Positions 1 to 10,752 of a stretch of DNA of 64,000 nucleotides are shown piece by piece. A program made the translations under genes and the position numbers. How positions within the stretch are numbered: position 1 is the first letter of the stretch; each line of letters opens with the position of its first letter. Under the pieces are notes generated by a model that had not been told where the DNA came from, did no database searches, and saw only the letters and a list, made by a program, of their open reading frames with translations. This DNA is from Brevundimonas sp. (GTDB taxonomy: Bacteria > Pseudomonadota > Alphaproteobacteria > Caulobacterales > Caulobacteraceae), in assembly GCA_003248965.1 (NCBI GenBank), contig QFQU01000005.1, positions 186,001-250,000 of the forward strand, read 5' to 3'.

Positions 1-2973
1 GGGCGGCCGGACCTGTTGGTCTCTCTGGACCAGTTGCAGGCGCAGTCGCCCAATCTGAAGCGCGTCAGCCTGGTGGTCGGCTGGTTCGGCGACGATCTGA
101 GGGCCGGACAGTGTCGGGTGCGACCGGGGGTGGAGCGGGCCGACAAGCCGACCGAACCGATGACCTGGTCCGTGGCGGGCGTGGCGCGGCAGGACGCCTA
201 TGAGGTCAGCCGGGTGGGCGGGGCGCCGGCCTATGGCGGAACGCCGTCGGACGAGAGCGTGCGCCAGGCCATCCGCGAACTGAAGGCGCGGGGGCTGGAG
301 GTGACGCTGTATCCTTTCGTCTTCATGGACTGTCCCGGCTATCCTTGGCGGGGACGGATCGCGGGGACGGACGGGGCGGGGGCGGCGGCCGAGGTCGCGG
401 CCCTGTTCGGCGGGACGGAGGACTGGGGGCTGCGTCGGATGGCCCTGCACTACGCCCGGATCGCGGCCGAGGAGGGGGCGGACGGCCTGTTGATCGGATC
501 GGAGATGCGGGGCCTGACCTGGACGCGCGATGCGGCGGGCGGCTTCCCGGCGGTCGGTCAGTTCCGAACGCTGGCGGCCGAGTGCCGGGCCGTGGTCGGG
601 CCGGGCGTCGCGCTGTCCTACGCCGCCGACTGGAGCGAATATTTCGGGCGGCAGGCAGAGGGGGAGGTTCTGTTCCACCTGGATCCGCTGTGGGCCGATC
701 CGAACATCGATCATGTGTCGATCGACTGGTATCCGCCGCTGACCGACTGGCGCGAAGGCGAGGGCGGCGTGGACGCCGCCCGGTTCGCGGGGGCGGCCGA
801 CCCGGCCTATCTGGCGGCGGGGGTGGCGGGCGGCGAGGGGTTCGACTGGTACTACGCCAGCGCGGCCGACCGGGCGGCCCAGGTGCGGACGCCCATCGTG
901 GACGGGGCGCACGGCGAGGACTGGCTGTTCCGGCCCAAGGACCTGAAGGGCTGGTGGTCCAATCCGCACCACGACAGGCCGGGCGGGGTGCGGTCGGCGA
1001 CGTCGACCGCCTGGGTTCCGGGAATGAAGCCGGTGCGGTTGACCGAGTTCGGCTGCGCCGCCGTGGACCGGGGCGGCAATGCGCCGAACCTGTTTCAGGA
1101 CCCCAAGAGCGGCGAGAGCGCCCTGCCGCCCTGTTCGACCGGCGCGCGCGACGACGCGATGCAAAGGGCGGCGCTGGAGGCGGTGCTGGGGCATTTTGCA
1201 GACCCGGCGAACAATCCGGTCTCGAGCGTCTATGGCGGGCCGATGCTGGAGGGGGCGGACGCCTGGTGCTGGGACGCGCGGCCGTTTCCGGCCTTCCCCG
1301 CGCGGGGTGAGGTCTGGGCGGATGCGGGGGCGTGGCGGGCCGGACACTGGCTGAACGGCCGGCTGGCCGGCGACGGCGCCGATCTGATCGCGGCGGTGCT
1401 GACGCGCGGCGGGCTGGCGCCGGACGAATGGACGGTGCAGGGCGTCGAGGGGGCGGCTGCGGGCTATGTGATCGATCGGCCGATGCGGACGCGCGATGCG
1501 CTGGAGCCGCTGCTGGCCGCCTTCGATGCGACGGCGGCCGAGCGGGACGGGCGGGTGGCGGTGACGGGTCGCGCGGAGCCGTCGCTGGCGATTCTTGACG
1601 AGGCGCTGGTCCTGCCGGACGACGGGGCGTCGGAAACGACGACGCGCCGCCTGGAACGCCGGCCGGGCGCGGTGCGGGTGCGCTTCATCGACGAGACGGC
1701 CGACTATCAGACCGGAGCCGTGGTCGTGCGGTCGGAGGACACGGCGGCGACCGGGGGCGGGGTGGATATGGACCTGCCGGTCGTCTGCGGCGGGGGTCTG
1801 GCGCGTGCGACGGCCGAGCGGGCGCTGGAGGGGGAGGCGACGCAGACTCTGACCTTGACCCTGGCGCTGGGTCCGCTGGAGGCGCTGCAACTGGAACCGG
1901 GCGACGGGGTGAGGCGGGGCGAAAGGGACTGGCGCGTGACGCGCCTGGACCTGGATGAGACGCCCAAGGCCGTGCTGGAGCCGGCGTCGGCGCCTCGGCG
2001 GGTGGTCGAGGACGACGACTGGCGCGGCGGGGAGACGCCGGGGACGGTGGGGGCGCCGTTCCTGGCGCTGCTGGATTTGCCGCCGCTGATGGGGCGCGAG
2101 ACGGACGCGCGGCCGTTGATGGCGGTGGCGGCCGATCCGTGGCGGCCGATGCGGTTGCATGCCGGAGCGTCCGAACAGACGCTGACGCCGCGCGGAGAGG
2201 CGACGACGCCGGCGACGGCGGGCGTGCTGGTTCAGCCGCTGGGGCCGGGGCTGCGTCATCGCTGGGACGAAGCGCAGGCGCTGACGGTGCGGGTCGAGGG
2301 CCTGTCGCCGCAAAGCGCGTCGAAAGAGGCGGTGCTGGGCGGCGCCAACGCCCTGGCCGTTCGGACGACGGCGGGATGGGAGGTGATGCAGTATCGAACC
2401 GCGACCCTGGTCGGCGGCGATGTCTGGCGGCTGACAGGCCTGTTGCGCGGGCAGCAGGGGACGGAGGCGGAGATGCGGGCGGGCGCGGCGGCGGGCGCGG
2501 TCGTGATCTTTCTGGACGACAGCCTGACGCGGGTCGAGATCGGACCGGGCGAGCGGGGGGCGCCGCTGATCTGCCGCGCCGGTCCCGCCGGGGCGGCGCC
2601 GGGCGGGGCGGGCTTTTCCGAGGCGGCGTTCACCCTGGAAGGGCGGCAGGCGCGCCCCTGGTCGCCCAGCGGCGTGACGGTCGAGGCGACGACGGCGGGG
2701 CGGATCGTGCGCTGGACGCCGCGCGTGCGGCTGTACGGCGATCCGTGGGATGGAGAGCCGGGGGCGGTCGATCCCCTGCGGTTCCGCCTGAGGGTGCTGG
2801 ACGGCGACGCGGTGCGACGCACGATGACGGTCGAGGGGGAAGAAGCCGTGTACGCCGCAGCCGATCTGGCGGCGGACTTTCCGAGCGGGCCGGGGGCTGC
2901 GGCGCGGATCGCCGTGAGCCAGTGGGGTGAGGGATGGGGATGGGGCGTCGAGGCGGAAATCGCGCTGGACTGA
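1..2973 (+). CDS. GTA host-specificity / phage tail tip protein, 5'-truncated by the window edge
   Basis: The reading frame is open from base 1, so the start lies upstream; 990 residues are visible and the family is usually about 1300. The visible N-terminal third resembles the glycoside-hydrolase-like TIM barrel of the GTA tail protein (for example VVGWFGDDLRAG, HVSIDWYPPLTDW, RLTEFGCAAVD). It is followed by the long putative phage tail region and a C-terminal part typical of the last gene of the Rhodobacter-type gene transfer agent cluster. The product would sit at the tail tip or baseplate and contact the recipient cell wall or capsule. A long internal + frame and several minus-frame ORFs are high-GC shadows. 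The family call is from remembered similarity and is strong; whether this GTA cluster is intact cannot be judged because it lies to the left. Confidence 0.85.
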   Translation, partial: GRPDLLVSLDQLQAQSPNLKRVSLVVGWFGDDLRAGQCRVRPGVERADKPTEPMTWSVAGVARQDAYEVSRVGGAPAYGGTPSDESVRQAIRELKARGLEVTLYPFVFMDCPGYPWRGRIAGTDGAGAAAEVAALFGGTEDWGLRRMALHYARIAAEEGADGLLIGSEMRGLTWTRDAAGGFPAVGQFRTLAAECRAVVGPGVALSYAADWSEYFGRQAEGEVLFHLDPLWADPNIDHVSIDWYPPLTDWREGEGGVDAARFAGAADPAYLAAGVAGGEGFDWYYASAADRAAQVRTPIVDGAHGEDWLFRPKDLKGWWSNPHHDRPGGVRSATSTAWVPGMKPVRLTEFGCAAVDRGGNAPNLFQDPKSGESALPPCSTGARDDAMQRAALEAVLGHFADPANNPVSSVYGGPMLEGADAWCWDARPFPAFPARGEVWADAGAWRAGHWLNGRLAGDGADLIAAVLTRGGLAPDEWTVQGVEGAAAGYVIDRPMRTRDALEPLLAAFDATAAERDGRVAVTGRAEPSLAILDEALVLPDDGASETTTRRLERRPGAVRVRFIDETADYQTGAVVVRSEDTAATGGGVDMDLPVVCGGGLARATAERALEGEATQTLTLTLALGPLEALQLEPGDGVRRGERDWRVTRLDLDETPKAVLEPASAPRRVVEDDDWRGGETPGTVGAPFLALLDLPPLMGRETDARPLMAVAADPWRPMRLHAGASEQTLTPRGEATTPATAGVLVQPLGPGLRHRWDEAQALTVRVEGLSPQSASKEAVLGGANALAVRTTAGWEVMQYRTATLVGGDVWRLTGLLRGQQGTEAEMRAGAAAGAVVIFLDDSLTRVEIGPGERGAPLICRAGPAGAAPGGAGFSEAAFTLEGRQARPWSPSGVTVEATTAGRIVRWTPRVRLYGDPWDGEPGAVDPLRFRLRVLDGDAVRRTMTVEGEEAVYAAADLAADFPSGPGAAARIAVSQWGEGWGWGVEAEIALD

Positions 2974-3070
2974 CGATTATGGGCGATTATGGACGTCCGA
3001 CCCTTTCAGGGCGGCGAGCCATGGCTTAACTGACAGCCTCTTTCCTTATTCAGTCGGAGCGACATCGGAC

Positions 3071-4009
3071 GTGGCAGGCGATCCCTACAAGGAACTGGGC
3101 GTTTCCAAGGGCGCGAGCGCGGACGAGATCAAGAAGGCGTTCCGCAAGCTGGCCAAGGACCTGCACCCGGACAAGAATCCGGGCGACAAGGCCGCCGAGG
3201 AGCGGTTCAAGCGGATCACGGCCGCCTTCGACATCGTCGGCGACAAGGAGAAGCGCGCCAAATACGACGCGGGCGAGATCGACGCCGACGGCAAGGAGCA
3301 GTTCCGGGGCTTCGGCGGGGGCGCTCGCCCCGGCGGCAATCCGTTCGGTCAGGGCGGCGGCTTCGGCGGTTTCTCCAGCGGCGGCGGCGGCGGGCCGGGC
3401 GGCCGGGCCAGTTTCGACGGCGTCGATCTGGACGATCTGTTCGGCATGTTCGGCGGGGCGGGACGGCAGCGCGGCGCGCGCGACTTCACCGCGCGCGGCC
3501 AGGACGTGAAGGCGACGCTGGACATCAGCCTGGAGGACGCCATCGCCGGTGCGACGCGGCGCATCCAGTTCTCGGACGGGCGGACGCTGGACGTGACCAT
3601 CCCCAAGGGGGCGTCGGACGGCCAGACCATCCGTCTGCGCGGCCAGGGCGCGCCGGGACGGGGCGCGGAGAACGGCGACGCCCTGATCGAACTGCGGATC
3701 GAACCGCACCCGATCTATCGCCGCGAAGGGGCGGACCTGACCATGGACCTGCCGGTGTCGGTTCCCGACGCCGTTCTGGGCGCCAAGGTGCGCGTGCCGA
3801 CGCCCGAGGGGGCGGTGCAGATGACCATTCCGGCGGGCTCGAACTCGGGCAAGGTGCTGCGGCTGAAAGGACGCGGGGCCTTCGACAAGGGACGACGCGG
3901 AGACCTGATGGCGCGGCTGGTCGTGACCCTGCCGGATCAGCCGGACGAGGCGCTGACCAAGTTCGCAGAGGACTGGCGCACCAATCGACCCTATACGCCA
4001 GGACGCTGA
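3071..4009 (+). CDS. DnaJ-type co-chaperone without zinc finger (CbpA-like)
   Basis: A 312-residue protein beginning with a J domain (YKELGVSKGASADEIKKAF, then the HPD signature in LHPDKNP), followed by a Gly/Phe-rich linker at roughly residues 80-145 and the two beta-barrel substrate-binding domains of DnaJ (IPKGASDGQTIRLRGQG and IPAGSNSGKVLRLKGRG). The CxxCxGxG zinc repeats of classical DnaJ are absent, so it belongs to the CbpA-like class that stimulates DnaK ATPase and delivers substrates. I chose the GTG at 3071 because the J domain starts right after it and GGAG lies 11 bases upstream; an upstream ATG at 2927 would overlap the GTA gene and add unrelated sequence. It is not next to dnaK here. 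Confidence 0.85.
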   Translation: MAGDPYKELGVSKGASADEIKKAFRKLAKDLHPDKNPGDKAAEERFKRITAAFDIVGDKEKRAKYDAGEIDADGKEQFRGFGGGARPGGNPFGQGGGFGGFSSGGGGGPGGRASFDGVDLDDLFGMFGGAGRQRGARDFTARGQDVKATLDISLEDAIAGATRRIQFSDGRTLDVTIPKGASDGQTIRLRGQGAPGRGAENGDALIELRIEPHPIYRREGADLTMDLPVSVPDAVLGAKVRVPTPEGAVQMTIPAGSNSGKVLRLKGRGAFDKGRRGDLMARLVVTLPDQPDEALTKFAEDWRTNRPYTPGR

Positions 4010-4052
4010 GCGCTCAAGCGGCGCGGAGCTCAGTACGCGGGAGAGACATGAC

Positions 4053-5219
4053 ATGATCGCCAGGCCCGACATCAAGCCCGCGCGGCCGTGGTTCTCGTCC
4101 GGCCCGACGGCGAAACGGCCGGGGTATCGGCTGGGCGGTCTGCCGCAGGACCTGCTGGGGCGGGGCATCCGTGCGCCCGAGGTGGTCGAGCGGTTCGCCC
4201 ACGGCCTGCGGCGCACGCGCGCGGTGCTGGAGGTTCCCGAAAGCCATGTCCTGCTCTACACGCCCGGCTCCGACACCGGGGCGGTGGAGGCGGCGCTGTG
4301 GAACCTGCTGGGCGAACGGCCGGTGCAGGTCGTGGCCTTCGAGAATTTCGGCCTGACCTGGCTGGCGGACGTGCGCGATCATCTGAAACTGGCGCCCGAG
4401 GCCATGACGGCGCCGTGGGGCGATCTGCCGGACCTGAGCCAGGTGGATTGGTCGAAAGACGTGGTGTTTCCGTGGAACGGCACCACCTCGGGCGTGCGCG
4501 TGCCGGACGGCGACTGGATCGCCGACGACCGCGCGGGGCTGGCCATCTGCGACGCGACATCGGCCGCCTTCGCCATGCCGCTGCCGTGGGACAAGCTGGA
4601 TGTGGTGACGTTCAGCTTCCAGAAGGCGCTGGGGGGCGAGGCCGGGATCGGGGTCATGGCCCTGTCGCCGCGCGCCGTGGCGCGGCTGGATTCCTATCGG
4701 CCGGATCGGCCCATCCCCAAGGTGCTGCGGATCACCGACGGCAAGGGGTTCGACCGGGCCCTGGCCGACGGGGTGGCGATGAACACCTTTTCGGTCCTGA
4801 CCATCGAGGACTGGATCGACGCCCTGGACTGGGCCGAGGGCGTGGGGGGCTTAAGCGAACTGATCCGCCGCACCGACGCCAATTATGCGGCCCTGGCCGA
4901 CTGGGTGGCGCGGACCGACTGGATCGACTTCCTGCCCGAACGGCCCGAGATCCGTTCGACCACCTCGGTCTGCCTGAAGTTCGTGGATCCGCGCGTGACA
5001 GGCCTGGACGACAAGGGTCAGAAGGCCTTCGTCACCCGCTTCAAGGCCCTGCTGGAGGGCGAGGGCGCCGTGTTCGACATGGAGCCGCATCGGAATGCGC
5101 CTCCGGGCCTGAGGCTGTGGTGCGGCTGTACGGTGGAGACGGCAGACGTGGTCGCGGCGACGCCTTGGCTGGAGTGGGCGTTCGAGAAGGCGGCGGCCTT
5201 TGATTCAGATAGAAGTTGA
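4053..5219 (+). CDS. serC: phosphoserine aminotransferase
   Basis: A 388-residue PLP enzyme that transaminates 3-phosphohydroxypyruvate with glutamate in serine synthesis; it can also act in pyridoxine synthesis. It matches the alphaproteobacterial SerC subgroup, with an N-terminal IKPARPWFSSGPTAKRPG and the PLP-lysine segment VTFSFQKALGGEAGIG. A purine-rich CGGGAGAG precedes the ATG by a few bases. The next gene is not serA, which often neighbours serC in this group; a low-GC NYN gene follows instead. Confidence 0.93.
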   Translation: MIARPDIKPARPWFSSGPTAKRPGYRLGGLPQDLLGRGIRAPEVVERFAHGLRRTRAVLEVPESHVLLYTPGSDTGAVEAALWNLLGERPVQVVAFENFGLTWLADVRDHLKLAPEAMTAPWGDLPDLSQVDWSKDVVFPWNGTTSGVRVPDGDWIADDRAGLAICDATSAAFAMPLPWDKLDVVTFSFQKALGGEAGIGVMALSPRAVARLDSYRPDRPIPKVLRITDGKGFDRALADGVAMNTFSVLTIEDWIDALDWAEGVGGLSELIRRTDANYAALADWVARTDWIDFLPERPEIRSTTSVCLKFVDPRVTGLDDKGQKAFVTRFKALLEGEGAVFDMEPHRNAPPGLRLWCGCTVETADVVAATPWLEWAFEKAAAFDSDRS

Positions 5220-5260
5220 ATCTTAGGACTAGTCACGCCATATATTAGGTATCACTTTTT

Positions 5261-5298
5261 CCCCGCTGGACACGCCCCGAAAGGGGCCTCCGGCGGGG
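5261..5298 (+). terminator. nested hairpin after serC, possible terminator
   Basis: An outer stem pairs 5261-5269 (CCCCGCTGG) with 5290-5298 (CCGGCGGGG, one G-U pair), enclosing an inner stem GCCCC/GGGGC around a GAAA tetraloop (5274-5287). The sequence after it is only moderately T-rich (TTATTGATT), and a T run precedes rather than follows the stem, so termination is plausible but not certain. Confidence 0.5.
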
Positions 5299-5337
5299 TT
5301 ATTGATTCTTGGGCTCAAGTTCTGCAACCTTTGCGGC

Positions 5338-5973
5338 ATGGCCCATCTCCCCCAGGTTATCAGAGCTGTCGCATTCTTCGACGGTCAGAACCTTTTTCAC
5401 AGTGCAAAAGCGGCGTTCGGCTATCCCTTTCCAAACTTTGACCCTGTCGCTTTGACAAAAGCGGTTTGCGCGGCTCAGAGCTGGAAGGTCCAAGGGGTGC
5501 GATTTTACACCGGCGTTCCGGATGCGACCGATAACCCCTTCTGGCATCACTTCTGGACGGCCAAGGGCGCACAAATGGGGCGGGAAGGCGCCTTTATCTG
5601 CACGAGGCCGCTTCGATACAGAAACAAGCAAGTCAGATTGCCTGATGGATCATTCCATACATTTTTAGATGGAGACGAGAAAGGCATAGACGTCAGGATC
5701 GCGCTCGACGTCATCCAGATGGCGCACCGCGATGAGTATGATGTGGCCTTGCTGTTTTGCCGCGATCAGGATCTTGCGGAGGTGGCGTCGGAAATCAGGC
5801 TCATCGCTACGCAGCAGGATCGTTGGATCAAGGTCGCTTCGGCCTATCCCTTCAGCCCAGCTACAAAGGGTTGGAGAGGCATAAACAAGACGGATTGGAT
5901 CAAGATCGACAGGGCGATGTACGATGCCTGTATCGATAAGCGAGACTATCGACCTAAAAAGCCATTGGCTTGA
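5338..5973 (+). CDS. NYN-domain protein (LabA-like, PIN-type nuclease fold)
   Basis: A 211-residue protein with the NYN pattern of spaced acidic residues: VAFFDGQN near residue 15, GIDVRIALD near 118-124, and LFCRDQDLAEV near 143-145, where family members often carry SxDxD. NYN domains are related to PIN nucleases and are thought to act on RNA; no activity is proven here. I chose the ATG at 5338 because the domain follows at once; a TTG at 5302 would add 12 residues. Its lower GC content and relaxed codon use differ sharply from serC and purA on either side, which suggests recent acquisition. Confidence 0.75.
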   Translation: MAHLPQVIRAVAFFDGQNLFHSAKAAFGYPFPNFDPVALTKAVCAAQSWKVQGVRFYTGVPDATDNPFWHHFWTAKGAQMGREGAFICTRPLRYRNKQVRLPDGSFHTFLDGDEKGIDVRIALDVIQMAHRDEYDVALLFCRDQDLAEVASEIRLIATQQDRWIKVASAYPFSPATKGWRGINKTDWIKIDRAMYDACIDKRDYRPKKPLA

Positions 5974-6032
5974 CGCGACACCGGACGATTCCCCCGCTAT
6001 AGGCTGCGCCCGCATTCAGCGGAGACAGTGCT

Positions 6033-7328
<1,296 letters not shown>

Positions 7329-7397
7329 GGTCGCGATTCAAGGCGTTTTAACCAGATCGATATAAGGGTTTTCGCGTAAAGACGACGGAGCCCTTCC

Positions 7398-8201
7398 TTG
7401 TTCGCCGCTGACCCCAAGACGCTGAGCCGCCTCGAACCTGTCGTGCGGCGGACGATCATCATCGACCCCAACGCCTCGGCGGTGCGGTTGCTGGCGGACG
7501 TCATGAAGGGGTTGGGCGCGCGCGAAATCTATTCCGAGAGCGACGAGGAGCGGGCTCTGGAACTGGCGCGTGACGTCGAGCCCGGCATCATCTTCATCGA
7601 GCGGTCGGGCGAGACGCTGAATGGCGAGACGCTGGCGCGCCGCATCCGCCGTTCGAACATGGTCTGCCGCATGTCGCCGATCATCATGGTGACGAACGAG
7701 GCCACGGCCGCCGCCATCAAGGGCGCGCGCGACGCCGGGGTGCATGAATTCCTGAGAAAGCCGTTCACGACCGGCGACCTGTTCAAGCGGGCCCTGAACG
7801 TGGCGACGAAGCCGCGACCCTGGGTCGAGGCGGTGGGGTACGTCGGGCCTGATCGTCGACGCTTCAACTCGGGCGAATATTCGGGAACGCGCAAACGGCG
7901 GGGCGACGCGGCGGCCGATTCCGTGGAGGCCACGCGCGATCAGGCGATCCGGATACTGGTCGCGGCCATGACCCAGTTCGACCAGGACCCCGCCCAGGCC
8001 ACGCGCGCTATCCGCCAACAGGCCGCGACGCTGAAGGCGGTGGCGGTCAAGACATCCGACACGCAGCTTGCGATCGCCGCGGGCGGGCTGGAGGCCTATA
8101 TGACCGCCGGACCGGCGACCAAGGCCGGGCTGGCCCAGCCGATCGGCGCGATCATGGCCCTGGCGCAACCGTCGGCCGCGCCAATGGCGCAAGCGTCCTG
8201 A
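7398..8201 (+). CDS. receiver-domain protein with Glu in place of the phosphoacceptor Asp
   Basis: 267 residues. Residues 18-135 read as a CheY-like receiver: the acidic pocket residue is D23 (IIIDPN), the conserved Thr is T99 (IIMVTNE) and the conserved Lys is K121 (FLRKPF). At the phosphorylation position the sequence is IIFIE, so E68 stands where Asp is expected. The remaining half has a YVGPDRRRF segment and an Ala/Gln-rich helical tail with no recognised output domain. It is probably a pseudo-receiver that does not take a normal phosphoryl switch, though Glu can mimic the phosphorylated state. The start is TTG 7398. It converges with rpoH. Confidence 0.75.
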   Translation: MFAADPKTLSRLEPVVRRTIIIDPNASAVRLLADVMKGLGAREIYSESDEERALELARDVEPGIIFIERSGETLNGETLARRIRRSNMVCRMSPIIMVTNEATAAAIKGARDAGVHEFLRKPFTTGDLFKRALNVATKPRPWVEAVGYVGPDRRRFNSGEYSGTRKRRGDAAADSVEATRDQAIRILVAAMTQFDQDPAQATRAIRQQAATLKAVAVKTSDTQLAIAAGGLEAYMTAGPATKAGLAQPIGAIMALAQPSAAPMAQAS

Positions 8202-8223
8202 TCCAGCCTGGCGGGACGGCGCC

Positions 8224-9111
8224 TCAGGCGTCGACCAGGTTGCGCTCTTCAGCCGCCGCACGCATGGCCTTCTGCAGCTTTTCGAAGGCGCGGACCTCGA
8301 TCTGACGCACGCGTTCGCGCGACACGCCGTACTGGCCGGCAAGCTCCTCCAGGGTAACGGGATCGTCCTTGAGGCGACGCTCGGTCAGGATGTGTTTTTC
8401 GCGGTCCGTCAGCTCCTCCATGGCCTCCTGCAGAAGGCTCATGCGGATGCCCTTTTCCTCGTCGTCGGCAAGCTGGGTCTCCTGGGAGACGGCCGTATCG
8501 TCGGCCAGCCAGTCCTGCCATTCGCTTTCGCCGTCCGAGCGGAGCGGCGCGTTCAGCGAGGCGTCGCCGCCCAGGCGGCGGTTCATGTCGGTGACTTCCT
8601 GCTCGGACACGCCCAGCTTGGTGGCGATGGCGGAGAGGTGTTCGGGGTGCAGGTCGCCTTCCTCGAAGGCCGAGATCTGGCTCTTGGCCTTGCGCAGGTT
8701 GAAGAACAGCTTCTTCTGCGCCGCCGTGGTGCCCATCTTCACCAGCGACCAGCTGCGCAGGATGTATTCCTGAATGGACGCGCGGATCCACCACATGGCG
8801 TAGGTGGCCAGGCGGAAGCCCTTGTCGGGATCGAACTTCTTGACGGCCTGCATCAGGCCGACGTTGCCCTCGGAAATCACTTCGCCGATCGGCAGGCCGT
8901 AGCCGCGATAGCCCATGGCGATCTTGGCCACCAGGCGAAGGTGGGAGGTGACGAGACGGTGGGCGGCCTCGGGGTCCTGGTGCTCTGACCAACGCTTGGC
9001 GAGCATGAACTCCTCGTCCTTGGTTAGCATCGGAAATTTGCGGATTTCCGTCAGATAACGCGACAGGCCCTGTTCAGGCGACATCACCGCGAGCGTGTTG
9101 TTGGCAGCCAT
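8224..9111 (-). CDS. rpoH: heat-shock sigma factor sigma-32
   Basis: 295 residues. Region 2 (EGNVGLMQAVKKFDPDKGFR, TYAMWWIRASIQEYI), the diagnostic RpoH box (QKKLFFNLR, residues 132-140) and a region 4 HTH (TLEELAGQYGVSRERVRQIE) are all clear. It directs RNA polymerase to chaperone and protease genes. I chose the ATG at 9111 because GGAGG lies nine bases upstream; an earlier frame start would add 17 residues. A sigma-32-type promoter lies upstream at 9290-9317, which points to autoregulation. Confidence 0.96.
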   Translation of the reverse strand: MAANNTLAVMSPEQGLSRYLTEIRKFPMLTKDEEFMLAKRWSEHQDPEAAHRLVTSHLRLVAKIAMGYRGYGLPIGEVISEGNVGLMQAVKKFDPDKGFRLATYAMWWIRASIQEYILRSWSLVKMGTTAAQKKLFFNLRKAKSQISAFEEGDLHPEHLSAIATKLGVSEQEVTDMNRRLGGDASLNAPLRSDGESEWQDWLADDTAVSQETQLADDEEKGIRMSLLQEAMEELTDREKHILTERRLKDDPVTLEELAGQYGVSRERVRQIEVRAFEKLQKAMRAAAEERNLVDA

Positions 9112-9289
9112 ATTAAGGTCCCTCCGACCGTCTAGACGAGCGGGTTCTCCGGTATCGGCCACCGAGCGTGCGCCGACCTCTCACCCCTCAACCGGCAAAG
9201 TAGCGATGGGTTGCCGCCTTTTTTAGGGGCGGATCGTCACACGATGGCGTGACCGTAACCCAGGCGCCACTCGCGCCGATCAACGTCCC

Positions 9290-9317
9290 ATATGGGGCAT
9301 GTCAGTTTTTATTCAAG
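9290..9317 (-). promoter_or_regulatory. sigma-32-type promoter of rpoH
   Basis: Read on the minus strand, CTTGAA (9312-9317) is followed after 14 bases by CCCCATAT (9290-9297). This matches the heat-shock consensus CTTGAA-N13/15-CCCCATnT. Transcription would start near 9283 and give a leader of about 170 bases before rpoH. It lies just past the stop codon of the upstream GNAT gene. Confidence 0.8.
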
Positions 9318-9327
9318 ACTATGTGCG

Positions 9328-9633
9328 TCAGAGGCCCAGAATGGTGCGATAGGTCGGGTGGACCACGTCCGCATGCTCGGGATGCTTCTGCACATAGGCC
9401 GCGAAGAAGGGGCAGACCGGCAGGATCAGCAGGCCGCGCGCCCGGGCGTCGGCAAGGACATGGCGGGCCAGCCGGCTGGCGATCCCCTGTCCTTCCAGCC
9501 GTTCCGGCACCAGGGTTTCGGTGATCATCAGATTGGGCGGGGACAGATTGTAGGTGACGACCGCCGTCTCGCCGTCGACGGCCAGTTCGTAACGGCTGCG
9601 GCTGGCGTTGTCGTGGATTTCGGGGTCGAGCAT
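9328..9633 (-). CDS. small GNAT-family N-acetyltransferase (YidJ/Gtn-type)
   Basis: A 101-residue single-domain protein of the short GNAT class. It keeps the beta-strand and acetyl-CoA loop region (ETLVPERLEGQGIASRLAR), then ARARGLLILPVCPFFAAYV and a C-terminal KHPEHADVV typical of these mini-acetyltransferases. The substrate is unknown. I preferred ATG 9633, which has GAGG six bases upstream; a GTG at 9645 would overlap the stop of the pseudouridine synthase by GTGA. It sits directly downstream of the synthase on the same strand and is probably co-transcribed. Confidence 0.8.
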   Translation of the reverse strand: MLDPEIHDNASRSRYELAVDGETAVVTYNLSPPNLMITETLVPERLEGQGIASRLARHVLADARARGLLILPVCPFFAAYVQKHPEHADVVHPTYRTILGL

Positions 9634-9641
9634 GGGCGGCC

Positions 9642-10673
<1,032 letters not shown>

Positions 10674-10752
10674 GCCCCTTCCTAGCACGACCGGCCGCTT
10701 GCGCGAGGGCGGTATGGCGGTCGATAGTGCGTCGGGGCGTAGGGGATATTCG

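Noticed and set aside
345..1310. Long + strand frame inside the GTA gene (321 residues)
   Set aside because: Arg/Gly-rich translation with no domain, fully inside a well-supported gene; a high-GC shadow.
3050..4216. Minus-strand frame of 388 residues opposite the DnaJ-type gene
   Set aside because: Antisense to a clear J-domain gene and with Arg/Ala-rich low-information sequence.
5970..6003. Promoter for purA: TTGACG at 5970 and TATAGG at 5998
   Set aside because: The two elements are 22 bases apart, too long for a normal spacer; the -10 alone is not enough.
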